A stretch of DNA of 19,526 bases from Promethearchaeota archaeon. GTDB taxonomy: Archaea; Asgardarchaeota; Lokiarchaeia; Sigynarchaeales; SOKP01. The translations under genes and the position numbers were made by a program. Shown piece after piece: positions 8,294-15,817 of the stretch. A model generated the notes under the pieces. That model saw only the letters and a program-made list of their open reading frames with translations. It ran no database searches and had not been told where the DNA came from. Where the stretch lies: contig JAEOTW010000026.1 in NCBI GenBank assembly GCA_016839655.1, forward strand, positions 1 to 19,526, read 5' to 3'. Numbering within the stretch: the first letter of the stretch is position 1; each line of letters begins with the position of its first letter.

Positions 8294-9178
8294 ATGTTAA
8301 AATTTAGAATCAATAAGTTCCTCGATTTAAGATTCGAAGATGGTAGAACAAATATTTATGTGAATAATGAATTATTTAAACATTGCAAATATATTTTATT
8401 GAGTATTTCTGTTGATAATTTTGACTATATTAATGAAATTAATTCAATAGATGATGCTATAGAAATAATAGATGGATCTACTGAATTTATAGGGCATACA
8501 TTTGAAGATTTCACTCCAGAAATGTTTTTTTGGGCTCATTGTTCAAATCTTCAAGTATGGTATGAAAACAATTATAATACTTGCTTACTCCATAGCAATT
8601 TATCGTTCCCACTTCTTAAAGAACTTACTAAAGCAGGAGATCTGAAAGCAAAGAAAATTTTCAAAGACGAAATAGCAAAAAGATTTGAAAGTAATAATAC
8701 TACTGTTATTAAATTTTTACTTTATAGTGGATATTTAAAAAATCTGAAAAAAGAAGAATTAAAGATTGTTTTAGACAAAATAAAATTAAATTTTTCTAAG
8801 ATAATTATTACCCAGTTAAAGGATTTAATGAGATCACCAATTACTAACTATCTTAAGATAAATGACTTGATTGATTTATTAGTTTTCATTGATTTAAACT
8901 ATAATATAAACCTTATTTATTGCATCATTAATGAATTAGAGGAGAGAGTAAGAATAGAATTTGCACGTTTTTTAATACTTCATTTAAATTATAAAGAGTT
9001 TATTAGCTATAAAATCCCTTATGGAAAATTTTTCAAATATTTCGAGAATATTCTTGATTATCTATATGCGATCTGCCCAAGAATTAAAGATTTGTTAAAT
9101 ATTATTGATTCTGGTTTTCTTAATGGTTCATTATCTTTAGAAGAAAGATATTCCTATGGTGCTCAATCTTTTCTCTAA
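8294..9178 (+). CDS. Unrecognised helical protein with conserved-looking N-terminal beta domain
   Basis: I do not recognise a named family. I start the 295-codon frame at the ATG one codon after an in-frame TTG. About 60 N-terminal residues look beta-rich (FRINKFLDLRFE, TNIYVNN). Then comes a motif-like block, CSNLQVWYENNYN, followed by LLHSNLSFPLLKELTKAGDLKAKKIFKDE, which looks like a conserved core. The remainder is a series of amphipathic Leu/Ile-rich helices of 20-25 residues, like an irregular helical-repeat solenoid. I have the impression, not checked, that similar CSNLQ-type proteins occur as several paralogs in Lokiarchaeal genomes, sometimes attached to leucine-rich repeats. There is no membrane helix or signal peptide. 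It is divergent from the minimal GTPase gene across 294 AT-rich bases. Confidence 0.7.
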   Translation: MLKFRINKFLDLRFEDGRTNIYVNNELFKHCKYILLSISVDNFDYINEINSIDDAIEIIDGSTEFIGHTFEDFTPEMFFWAHCSNLQVWYENNYNTCLLHSNLSFPLLKELTKAGDLKAKKIFKDEIAKRFESNNTTVIKFLLYSGYLKNLKKEELKIVLDKIKLNFSKIIITQLKDLMRSPITNYLKINDLIDLLVFIDLNYNINLIYCIINELEERVRIEFARFLILHLNYKEFISYKIPYGKFFKYFENILDYLYAICPRIKDLLNIIDSGFLNGSLSLEERYSYGAQSFL

Positions 9179-9209
9179 GTAATTTAAGCCATAAAAGGGA
9201 TTGGTAATT

Positions 9210-9995
9210 TTATTTTGTTGTACTTTTTTCTAGGTAATAATAGCTATAAGCTCTTTTGAATCCTAGTTTAGAATATAAATTTATAGCTTCATTATTTTCA
9301 GTTTCCACTTGTAACCAAATTGTTTTAATTTTATTTGGGATGCACCAGTTATTAATAAGGCTAAAGAACATTGAGGTTGCGATTTTTTGACGTCGAAAAT
9401 CAGGGTGTACTAACACATCAACAATATATAAAAAACCCAAATTATCTAGAATTCCTGTGAGAGTTCCTATTATCTCTTTCTTATACCTTGCTATGATAAA
9501 TCTCTTTTGAGGAATAATTATTCTATTATATAGTGCCTCTAATACATGCTGTGCCTCTTGATCTCTATTAGAGAATTTTGCTAAAAACTGAGAATATTCT
9601 TTTAATCTTTCTGAATGGAAAAAATATGTAAAATTTTCATTTATATTTTCATTTTTAAGTTCTTGTACTGAATTTATCATCGTATTTGTGATACATCCTA
9701 ATTGCTGATATCCATGTTCTAATAATCTAATATCCAAATTATTGGGTTCAAAAAAATTTGGTATTGTAAAGATTGCAGGTAAATTAAAATATTTATAGGC
9801 TTTTTCGACGAAATTAATGTCTTGATCAAGGGTCTCCAAATTTCCAGTATAATATAAAGGGAAAACAGAATTTGCACGAGCCGTTACACCATTAGTAAAG
9901 CGTAGGATCCAGCCATTTAAAAAGTAATAATGGTGAGCTGGCCATGCATTCATTAAAATTTCTTGTAAACGTCTTATTTCCTCTTTTCCAAACAT
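9210..9995 (-). CDS. GNAT-family N-acetyltransferase
   Basis: The C-terminal part (about 120-256) is a GNAT fold. The acetyl-CoA pyrophosphate-binding motif A is VHPDFRRQKIA (196-206), a variant of the R/Q-x-x-G-x-G/A signature, followed by LQVETENNEAINLYSKLGFK (228-247), the usual motif B ending in the YxxLGF hallmark. Residues 1-110 form a second, less conserved domain beginning IRRLQEILMNAWPA. This resembles the GNAT-like N-terminal half of two-domain acetyltransferases that carry a WILRF motif. The substrate is unknown. The gene lies 13 bases downstream of a zinc-ribbon reading frame on the same strand, so the two are probably one transcript. Confidence 0.88.
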   Translation of the reverse strand: MFGKEEIRRLQEILMNAWPAHHYYFLNGWILRFTNGVTARANSVFPLYYTGNLETLDQDINFVEKAYKYFNLPAIFTIPNFFEPNNLDIRLLEHGYQQLGCITNTMINSVQELKNENINENFTYFFHSERLKEYSQFLAKFSNRDQEAQHVLEALYNRIIIPQKRFIIARYKKEIIGTLTGILDNLGFLYIVDVLVHPDFRRQKIATSMFFSLINNWCIPNKIKTIWLQVETENNEAINLYSKLGFKRAYSYYYLEKSTTK

Positions 9996-10008
9996 CTTTA
10001 TCTAAGCT

Positions 10009-10185
10009 TTATTTATTTTTCTTTTTTTTTTTGCCTTTCTCTCTTTGTCTAATTTCAATCCTAGATTTAAGTATTCTAGTACCACAAAATTTGCAGAGAA
10101 TGACATTTGTGTCCAACTCCCTTCCACACTCAGGACAATATTTTGGTCCTGATAAGCAATTATCCCTGATATTTTTACACTTAAT
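10009..10185 (-). CDS. Small zinc-ribbon protein with no ATG/GTG/TTG start (ATT start or start-codon loss)
   Basis: On the minus strand a 58-codon frame ends at 10009-10011, 13 bases before the GNAT gene. It reads IKCKNIRDNC, then CPECGRELDTN, then CKFCGTRI, and finishes in a Lys/Arg-rich tail (REKGKKKKKNK). C17, C20, C31 and C34 give the same CxxC-x10-CxxC spacing as the other zinc ribbons in this window; C3 and C10 could add ligands. No ATG, GTG or TTG occurs between the upstream stop (10204-10206) and the first cysteine. The best candidate start is ATT at 10183-10185, just where an ATG would be expected. Either a rare ATT start is used, the start codon has been lost, or the assembly has an error. 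Confidence 0.6.
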   Translation of the reverse strand: MKCKNIRDNCLSGPKYCPECGRELDTNVILCKFCGTRILKSRIEIRQREKGKKKKKNK

Positions 10186-10264
10186 TTGATTTATATATAA
10201 AATTTATTTAGTTCTACCTATTTTGAAGTTTAATTCAATTTAGTAATTCTATCTTCACTAAATT

Positions 10265-10870
10265 ATGATAAAAAATATAATTTTTGATTTAGGGAATGTG
10301 TTAATCAATTTTAAACCTGAAAAATTTCTACTTAGATATACTAAGGATGAAAAATACATAAAAAGTCTTATTTCTAAAATAATAAGGGATGAAGTTTGGT
10401 TAAGTTTGGACCGTGGTGTCATATCCCTTGAAAACGCTAAGCATGAGTTTATTGAAAAATACCCTGAAGAAAGGAGTCATATATTAAGATTTTTTAAAGA
10501 ATGGATGGAAATGCTTACCCCAATAGAGGAGAATATAGAAATTTTATCTGAATTAAAATCTAATGCTTACAAGGTTTATGTTTTATCTAATTATATTGAA
10601 GAAGCTTACGATTATATAAAACTTAAGAATATTTTCTTTTCTCTCTTTGACGGAATAATTATTTCAGCTGAAGAAAAGGTTATCAAACCTGAACCAAAAA
10701 TATATCAGAAGTTAATTGAAAAATATGATTTGGTACCAGAGGAGTGTGTTTTCATTGATGATAGTCAGATAAACCTACTACAAGCAAGAAAAAAAGGAAT
10801 GAAAACTATTTTGTTTTTACCAAATACAGATCTCCGTAGAGAATTAAGAAAATTATATGTTAAAATTTAG
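10265..10870 (+). CDS. HAD-superfamily hydrolase (subfamily IA, YihX-like)
   Basis: A 201-residue haloacid-dehalogenase-fold phosphatase. Motif I is FDLGNVL with nucleophile D8; the second position has Gly instead of the general-acid Asp, as is normal in the YihX/glucose-1-phosphate-phosphatase-like and epoxide-hydrolase-N branch. Motif II is VLSN (S108), motif III is K141 in IKPEPKIY, and motif IV is FIDDS (D165, D166). The helical cap between residues 18 and 90 fits the C1 cap of subfamily IA. The substrate is not predictable, but sugar phosphates or nucleotides are typical. It is divergent from the zinc-ribbon/GNAT pair and convergent with the acetyltransferase at 10884. Confidence 0.88.
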   Translation: MIKNIIFDLGNVLINFKPEKFLLRYTKDEKYIKSLISKIIRDEVWLSLDRGVISLENAKHEFIEKYPEERSHILRFFKEWMEMLTPIEENIEILSELKSNAYKVYVLSNYIEEAYDYIKLKNIFFSLFDGIIISAEEKVIKPEPKIYQKLIEKYDLVPEECVFIDDSQINLLQARKKGMKTILFLPNTDLRRELRKLYVKI

Positions 10871-10883
10871 GGCTTTTTTATAA

Positions 10884-11714
10884 TTAGCGATTTATTTTAA
10901 ACCATTCAACAGCAAAATCAACCATTTCTTTTTGTGATAATAATCGCGCTTCAGCTAACCCTACTTTGCCGGGAACATAGCTGATCTTTGATTCAAAATC
11001 TAAGCCTAATTGCTCAAAATCATCACTATTTATATTTAATTCTTCCCATTCAACCCATTCTCTTTTATTATTTACAGATATTGCAGATCCCGTCAATCTT
11101 TTTCTTTTATTTTTAAATTTACTTCGATATTCCGCAAGATGTAGGGATGAATTATTTTCATGCGTAACGCCTACTAACAGTATAAACCCATCAAGATCAT
11201 AAATACGAGCTAATGGGGAATTTTCACCTAAATCGGCTAATAATTCATGATTTTTTGTGATGAATTCAGCATACTTTCCCCACACGGCAAATGAGGAGAT
11301 CGGATGATTGCTGCGAATTACTTTAGGCCAATTTCTAAATGTATCTACAACTGTACCCATTCCTCGTGTAGGTGTTATTTTAGGGTGATATGCAGGCATT
11401 TCATTTCGGATTATATCCCACCAGCTCTTTGGTACAGGAGGATTCTCCCAATTAGAAGGATCAGTATTATCACCGGAAAATGTAGGCATAATTAAAGTAC
11501 CCTCTGGAGTAAGAATTTGGAGTATTGCTTTTATAACAGTAACTGGACCACCAACTGTCCAACCCATCTTGCTTAATGAACTATGCATTATTATTACTGC
11601 CCCTGGTTTAACTCCAAGCGTTTCAAAATCATTTTTTAATGTGTTTATCGTATTTGGCTGTTGAGTAGATGCTATAACATCCTTTTCAGACTTTTTACTA
11701 GTTTCATCTCCCAT
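10884..11714 (-). CDS. Aminoglycoside N3-acetyltransferase-like protein (AAC(3) family)
   Basis: This is a 276-residue member of the antibiotic N-acetyltransferase fold (AAC(3)/YokD), which is unrelated to GNAT. Family landmarks are in order: MHSSLSKMGWTVGG (43-56), TLIMPTFSG (73-81), HPKITPTRGMG (110-120), RSNHPISSFAVWG (134-146), GENSPLARIYDLDGFILLVG (163-182) and SSLHLAEY (189-196). The first 25 residues, rich in Lys, Ser and Thr, are an extra non-conserved leader. Resistance enzymes transfer acetyl from acetyl-CoA to the 3-amino group of aminoglycosides. In an anaerobic archaeon the natural substrate is more likely an amino sugar or another metabolite. The gene is convergent with the HAD gene (13 bases between) and divergent from the unknown at 11834. 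Confidence 0.88.
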   Translation of the reverse strand: MGDETSKKSEKDVIASTQQPNTINTLKNDFETLGVKPGAVIIMHSSLSKMGWTVGGPVTVIKAILQILTPEGTLIMPTFSGDNTDPSNWENPPVPKSWWDIIRNEMPAYHPKITPTRGMGTVVDTFRNWPKVIRSNHPISSFAVWGKYAEFITKNHELLADLGENSPLARIYDLDGFILLVGVTHENNSSLHLAEYRSKFKNKRKRLTGSAISVNNKREWVEWEELNINSDDFEQLGLDFESKISYVPGKVGLAEARLLSQKEMVDFAVEWFKINR

Positions 11715-11833
11715 AAAGGCATATAATATTAGAAATATAAAAAATTTTAAGCTAATAGTTCATTCCTTTTTCGACAAAAATACTAAATTTTTACTCTGTT
11801 TTTCTTTAAAAATGTACAATTATTGATAGAATT

Positions 11834-12550
11834 ATGGTTGATAATCATAGTTATAGTTTTTTTGGTCAAAAAGTAGGCTTGATTGTTCAAAGTGCTCTAA
11901 AAAATGAACCCTATATATTTTTTAGACTAATAAAATGCAAGAATGATGGATCATGGGAAAAACCAAGTAGTGGAGAAGGTAAAATAATAAAATTCTCACT
12001 AGAAGAGATTGTTTGTATACTTCGAGTGCTAAATAAAGAGGCGAATTCATGGTCTAGTTACCATTCCTTTAAGGAAAGTAAAACTCAGATATCTTTCAAA
12101 TGGGAAAATGCGGAAAAAGGCAAATTATGGATTCACATAGGTTCTTATTCAAAAGTGCTTGAATATGCCCAATTAACTATTTTAGCCATGCTTATGAAGC
12201 ATATCCTTAAAGAAAAAATAGAATTTGCTACTACTCTTTCACCTTCTAAAAAAAAAGAGTCTAAAAAATTGCCTAATATTATTGTACAAGAAGAAGTCAT
12301 TAAGGAAACTCTTAAGGATGATGATAATCATTTTATTGAAGAAAATAATGAAAAGCAAGAAGAAGTAAAAATTGTAAGTGGATCTATTAAAAAAGAAACA
12401 AATAAAGCGCTTCTTATTCAATTTGACAATAGCGCAGAAATTTGGATACCTAAATCTAAAATTCGTTCTGGTTTCGAGAACACTAAAGATATAACACAAA
12501 AATTTAGTATCGATAGCTGGATCCTAAGTAAAAATAAAATAATTACATAA
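11834..12550 (+). CDS. Unrecognised two-domain protein (possible nucleic-acid-binding N-domain plus small beta C-domain)
   Basis: No family is named with confidence. Residues 1-137 form one domain: strands (FFRLIKCKNDGSWEKPSSGEG, ISFKWE, KLWIHIGSYS) framing a helix (LEEIVCILRVLNKE) and ending in a long helix (TILAMLMKHILKEK). This mixed beta/helix order with a Gly-rich loop loosely recalls PC4/Whirly-type single-strand binders, but I cannot confirm that. Residues 138-178 are a charged, probably disordered linker. Residues 180-238 are a small beta-rich unit with ETNKALLIQFDNSAEIWIPKS, a pattern I associate with small nucleic-acid-related or phage-like modules (not checked). There is no membrane segment. 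A 44-codon frame begins 7 bases after its stop and could be co-translated. Confidence 0.7.
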   Translation: MVDNHSYSFFGQKVGLIVQSALKNEPYIFFRLIKCKNDGSWEKPSSGEGKIIKFSLEEIVCILRVLNKEANSWSSYHSFKESKTQISFKWENAEKGKLWIHIGSYSKVLEYAQLTILAMLMKHILKEKIEFATTLSPSKKKESKKLPNIIVQEEVIKETLKDDDNHFIEENNEKQEEVKIVSGSIKKETNKALLIQFDNSAEIWIPKSKIRSGFENTKDITQKFSIDSWILSKNKIIT

Positions 12551-12557
12551 TTACCCC

Positions 12558-12692
12558 ATGCCCGAATCAGATAATACACCTAATGATAAATTTAGAATTA
12601 TAATTTATCACGGTCATATTCATCTATTATCAACATTTGAAGAAATTGATGATCATGATAATATTCGAGAACTCCAAAATCTTGATCAATAA
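12558..12692 (+). CDS. Possible 44-residue small protein
   Basis: The ATG lies 7 bases after the stop of the upstream unknown. The frame reads MPESDNTPNDKFRIIIYHGH, then an acidic segment EEIDDHDN, ending NLDQ. The core RIIIYHGHIHLLSTFEEI has a strand-then-helix pattern and unbiased composition. No strong ribosome-binding site is present, so translational coupling would be needed. At this length the frame could be chance. Confidence 0.4.
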   Translation: MPESDNTPNDKFRIIIYHGHIHLLSTFEEIDDHDNIRELQNLDQ

Positions 12693-12780
12693 CTAATTCT
12701 TTTACTAGAAATAATTTTGTTATAAGATTTTCAATTAATATAAACTTTTAAAAAGAAATAGAGCATTTTAGAATGTAATA

Positions 12781-13959
12781 ATGTATGATGTAGTAATATC
12801 AGGTGCTGGACCCTCAGGTTCAAAATGTGCGGAGGTTTTAGCTAAGGAGGGATTTAAAGTTGCCCTTTTAGAAAAAGATATTGATTGGCGAAAACCATGT
12901 GGTGGAGGAGTACATCATAGGGCTTTTTATTTAGTTCCAAAGTTAAAAAAATTAAACATTCCTCAAATTAAAGGCATTGTAATGCATTCAGCAGATTATC
13001 ATAAGCTAGAATATCGGATGAGAGGTCAAAAATATGGTACTGTAATAGATCGGCTAGAATTTGATAATTTGATGAGGAATACTGCTATTGATGAAGGAGT
13101 TGATCTGTTTAACAAAAATTTATCTTTTGATTTTATCATTAAGAATAATGTAAAAACTGGGATAAAAACAAAAACTTCTTCAGGGAGTAAAGAATATTAT
13201 GGAAGAATCTTAATTATTGCAGATGGTATGAGTTCTAAATTAGCACTAAAATCAGGATTGAGATCAAAATGGAAAACTGAAGAACTTGGTTTAGCAAAAT
13301 GTTCAATAATGGAAGGTGATAATCAGTTAGATGAGGAATTTATTTATACTTATTTTAGACCGTACAAAGGGTATGGATGGATTTTTCCATTAGGAAGCAA
13401 AAGGTTCAATATTGGTGTTACAACATTTGCTGAAGATAATACTAATTATAATTTCTCTATACTTTATAATGAATTTATTAAAAATCCACACATAAAGAAA
13501 TACTTATCACATTTAGACTATAAAACTATTTGGACTGGTGCTTTTCCTTTTCCTGCTGAAGGTGTTTTAGAAAAGAGTTTATATGGTGATAATTTAATAC
13601 TAATAGGAGATACTGGAGGTTTTGTCTCACCTATAAGTGGTGAAGGAATTCATACATCAATTATATCTGGGAATTCAGCAGCTGAAGTGACTATAAAAGC
13701 CTTAGAAAAAGAGAATTATTCAAAAACATATTTAAAACACTACAAAAACCATCCAGAAATCAAAAAAATAATTAGAAACTTTAAATTAAAACGTTCGATG
13801 ATAAAATTCTTTTATGAGAATAAAGGCGAGAATCTAAATAAATTATTGGCTTTAGCAGAAACGGATCCAGAGTTTAGAAATTATGTTGTAGATATGTTTT
13901 TATCGAAATCACTACCATCCCAAGATTTTATCTCAAAAATTAAAACGTTTAATGCCTAA
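12781..13959 (+). CDS. Geranylgeranyl reductase family FAD-dependent oxidoreductase
   Basis: This flavoprotein of 392 residues belongs to the GGR family, which saturates the geranylgeranyl chains of archaeal ether lipids (digeranylgeranylglycerophospholipid reductase) or related prenyl groups. It has the FAD dinucleotide motif GAGPSG (8-13) and a glutamate at the end of the second strand (E31). The family-specific PCGGGV (39-44) follows, then the RLEFDNLM segment (91-98), the substrate-cavity motif YGWIFP (198-203), and the second FAD motif GDTGGFVSPISGEGIHTSI (276-294). Length and motifs are complete. The exact acceptor and electron donor cannot be read; chlorophyll-type substrates are unlikely in this setting. 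It acts at the membrane face without a transmembrane helix. It stands alone on the plus strand, convergent with the small zinc-finger gene. Confidence 0.92.
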   Translation: MYDVVISGAGPSGSKCAEVLAKEGFKVALLEKDIDWRKPCGGGVHHRAFYLVPKLKKLNIPQIKGIVMHSADYHKLEYRMRGQKYGTVIDRLEFDNLMRNTAIDEGVDLFNKNLSFDFIIKNNVKTGIKTKTSSGSKEYYGRILIIADGMSSKLALKSGLRSKWKTEELGLAKCSIMEGDNQLDEEFIYTYFRPYKGYGWIFPLGSKRFNIGVTTFAEDNTNYNFSILYNEFIKNPHIKKYLSHLDYKTIWTGAFPFPAEGVLEKSLYGDNLILIGDTGGFVSPISGEGIHTSIISGNSAAEVTIKALEKENYSKTYLKHYKNHPEIKKIIRNFKLKRSMIKFFYENKGENLNKLLALAETDPEFRNYVVDMFLSKSLPSQDFISKIKTFNA

Positions 13960-14031
13960 CATGTTAATACCTTAATTTTGATTGATATGGATATTACCAT
14001 TGATTTGCTAAACCAATATTAATTTTTATTT

Positions 14032-14226
14032 TCACAGTGTTGAGCTATAACAATATTTCTGATGATTATTTATACAACCATCACAAAATGTTTCTCCGCA
14101 CAAGACACAAACAATTTCTTCATTTCTTATTATATTCAATTCTTTCTCACAACGATTACATTGCCGATACCTCTTAGCAAAAGAAGTTCGATAACTTTCA
14201 TATTTTTTCTTTTTTAATTTAAGCAT
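14032..14226 (-). CDS. 64-residue double-zinc-finger protein
   Basis: A very basic N-terminus (MLKLKKKKYESYRTSFAKRYR) precedes eight potential zinc ligands: C23, C26, C40, C43, C48, C51, H55 and C59. The order CxxC-x13-CxxC-x4-CxxC-x3-H-x3-C, with FCDGC before the HxxxC, resembles treble-clef, B-box, AN1 or FYVE-like cross-brace fingers in which two zincs are bound alternately. I cannot assign it to a named family. The basic start suggests nucleic-acid or phospholipid-head contact. It is convergent with the GGR gene and 150 bases downstream of the GYD-domain gene. Small stand-alone proteins of this type are of interest in Asgard archaea as possible relatives of eukaryotic zinc fingers, but that link is speculation. 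Confidence 0.72.
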   Translation of the reverse strand: MLKLKKKKYESYRTSFAKRYRQCNRCEKELNIIRNEEIVCVLCGETFCDGCINNHQKYCYSSTL

Positions 14227-14336
14227 TTATTTTAACATCTCAAATTTTAATTGAATTCTAAGCTTTATTTTAAAATCAAACCTTTTAAACTCCTAAAAAA
14301 AGTAGAGATCTATATTGAATTAATTATTTGGGATCA

Positions 14337-14359
14337 CATGATTAAGATTTTAATCCATG
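14337..14359. repeat. Short imperfect inverted repeat downstream of the GYD gene
   Basis: CATGATTAA and TTAATCCATG form a 9-bp stem with one bulged base around a 4-base loop (GATT), 18 bases past the GYD stop on the minus strand. It could be a 3'-end structure. No T-tract follows on the minus strand, so it is not a clear terminator. Confidence 0.3.
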
Positions 14360-14376
14360 GTCAAGCTTTTGTAGTA

Positions 14377-14670
14377 TTATTTTAAATCCTCAACTAAATC
14401 AATAAATTCTGCATACGGAATTGCAGTCCAACTCTCAGCAAATACAGCTCCAGCAGAACGAGAAAGCATAGATACTTTAGCAGCATCTTGTTCATTCTTT
14501 GCTTCAAAAATGTCAATAAAATCATAGGGTCCTAATATAGCATAATGTGCGATCCATTCTATATCAGGAACTTTTTCTCTTACTAGATTCAACCATTTTG
14601 CTCCTTGTTCTTTTCTTTTTTGGAATAAGTCAGGATTTTGAAGTTTCGTTGCAAGTATATATATTGGCAT
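14377..14670 (-). CDS. GYD-domain protein
   Basis: This 97-residue protein matches the GYD family, small ferredoxin-like alpha/beta proteins of unknown function that are widespread in bacteria and archaea. It has an N-terminal strand (PIYILATKL), a Lys-rich helix, the signature strand-turn YAILGPYDFIDIFEA with the G-x-YD core (residues about 47-57), a helix containing EQDAAKVSMLSRSAG, and a final strand leading to the C-terminal YAEFIDLVEDL helix. Members often dimerise like dimeric alpha/beta-barrel proteins. There are no catalytic residues to comment on and no clear partner gene nearby. Confidence 0.82.
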   Translation of the reverse strand: MPIYILATKLQNPDLFQKRKEQGAKWLNLVREKVPDIEWIAHYAILGPYDFIDIFEAKNEQDAAKVSMLSRSAGAVFAESWTAIPYAEFIDLVEDLK

Positions 14671-14759
14671 AAAGAAGAATATAATAAATGGAAATTTAAA
14701 TCTTATTGACCTTAAAAATGAGAGATTTTAATAGCAAGTTAAGAGAGTAAGTACTAAGT

Positions 14760-14900
14760 CTAAGCAGTAATACCGTTTTTTAGTTCATTATGTTCCTTTA
14801 GATCATCTATTACATCCATTAAGTGATCAAATAAAACTTCTCTTGTCCATTTATTTAACTCAATGTCTATTTTCTTCAGTTTATCAACTAATTTTTTCAT
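14760..14900 (-). CDS. Possible 46-residue helical small protein
   Basis: A minus-strand frame from the ATG at 14898-14900 to TAG at 14760 reads MKKLVDKLKK, IDIELNKWTR, EVLFDHLMDVIDDLKEHN, then a short polar end. The pattern is an amphipathic charged helix pair without low-complexity bias. An AGGGGAATTTA sequence immediately before the ATG offers a G-rich ribosome-binding site. It lies 89 bases upstream of the GYD gene on the same strand. No family is recognised; it may be a small regulator or subunit. Confidence 0.5.
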   Translation of the reverse strand: MKKLVDKLKKIDIELNKWTREVLFDHLMDVIDDLKEHNELKNGITA

Positions 14901-15075
14901 TTAAATTCCCCTATGATAAATTAAATTCTGTGTTTTAAGACTAAAAATCTAATCAATTAATAAATTAATTCAAATAAAAATTATTCAAAAAACCAAATGT
15001 GAGTATTATTGCTATGAAAAATCTTATAACAACAAAGGTTTAATTAAGTTTTTTAAAATAGGAGGAAATATCAGG

Positions 15076-15765
15076 TTAATTAGACTTAAGTAAAAATCCT
15101 CTCAGGATAACTACTGATCCTATATCAAGAGTAATCAAAGCGAGTACTTCGATTATAACAAATTCAATAATTCCTCCAATTAAATTGATTATAACTGCTA
15201 TAATAACGAAAATGACCCCTATAAAAAACCATTGTACTTTCTTTTTAATTGCATCCTCAATCCTTTTTGTAATCATAGCATATTTGTAAACTACATATAT
15301 AATTAAAACTGCTCTGATTAAATTCACAAAAATAAACCAAAATAACGGAGTCTCAGTATCCACAATACCTAAAGCATATCTAGTTAAATTCAATTCTGGA
15401 GGCCACACAAAATATCCAAAACTCATGATAATAAATATTATTATCAGAGTTCCAAGATATTTAAAGCTCATAGCGCCCTTTTTATATTTTTCCAGAAGGA
15501 AAACTGTCATAACTAAGGATATTGGGATAAAATTGAAAAATACATGTGCAGTAACCATTAGAGGTATAATAATAGAGGCATTATCTAAAATCAAATGGTA
15601 GATAGTATATAGTAGAAATCCTATGGATGCAGCTATAAAAAAAAGGGTAAACCATCTATTCAGTGACTCTCGTGGATTTAATGTATATACACGCAATCCG
15701 ACTATTACTGCTAAAATAAAAGTAAAAACTGCTGCTATTATTTTAATTAGGTTATTTATATCCAT
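15076..15765 (-). CDS. Seven-transmembrane-helix protein
   Basis: Seven hydrophobic helices fill nearly all of the 229 residues, at roughly 5-25, 36-58, 64-91, 100-120, 138-164, 179-200 and 201-224, joined by short charged loops (PRESLNRW, EKYKKGAMSFKY, TKRIEDAIKKK). By loop charge the C-terminus (LLKSN) and the Lys-rich loops face the cytoplasm, placing the N-terminus outside. The size and layout resemble the 7TM N-terminal sensor modules of some prokaryotic histidine kinases, but here no kinase or other output domain is attached. A small GTPase gene lies 52 bases upstream on the same strand. However, a TATA-like sequence at 15783-15791 could give this gene its own leaderless transcript. Function unknown; a sensor or membrane anchor is a reasonable guess. 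Confidence 0.82.
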   Translation of the reverse strand: MDINNLIKIIAAVFTFILAVIVGLRVYTLNPRESLNRWFTLFFIAASIGFLLYTIYHLILDNASIIIPLMVTAHVFFNFIPISLVMTVFLLEKYKKGAMSFKYLGTLIIIFIIMSFGYFVWPPELNLTRYALGIVDTETPLFWFIFVNLIRAVLIIYVVYKYAMITKRIEDAIKKKVQWFFIGVIFVIIAVIINLIGGIIEFVIIEVLALITLDIGSVVILRGFLLKSN

Positions 15766-15782
15766 TTTTATACAACATATTT

Positions 15783-15791
15783 TATTTATAA
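15783..15791 (-). promoter_or_regulatory. Putative TATA box of the 7TM gene
   Basis: TTATAAATA on the minus strand is centred 22 bases before the ATG at 15765, the distance expected for a leaderless archaeal transcript. It lies in the 52-base gap after the GTPase stop, so it argues that the 7TM gene can be transcribed separately. AT-richness lowers confidence. Confidence 0.35.
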
Positions 15792-15817
15792 GTAATTTAT
15801 TTGGAACTTTTCAGTTT

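Noticed and set aside
14338..14385. 15-codon plus-strand frame starting at ATG 14338
   Set aside because: It is too short, has no ribosome-binding site, and runs into the end of the GYD gene on the other strand.
15058..15075. Strong AGGAGG on the plus strand as a ribosome-binding site
   Set aside because: No ATG, GTG or TTG with an open frame follows at useful distance; it lies in the 3' region of the minus-strand 7TM gene.
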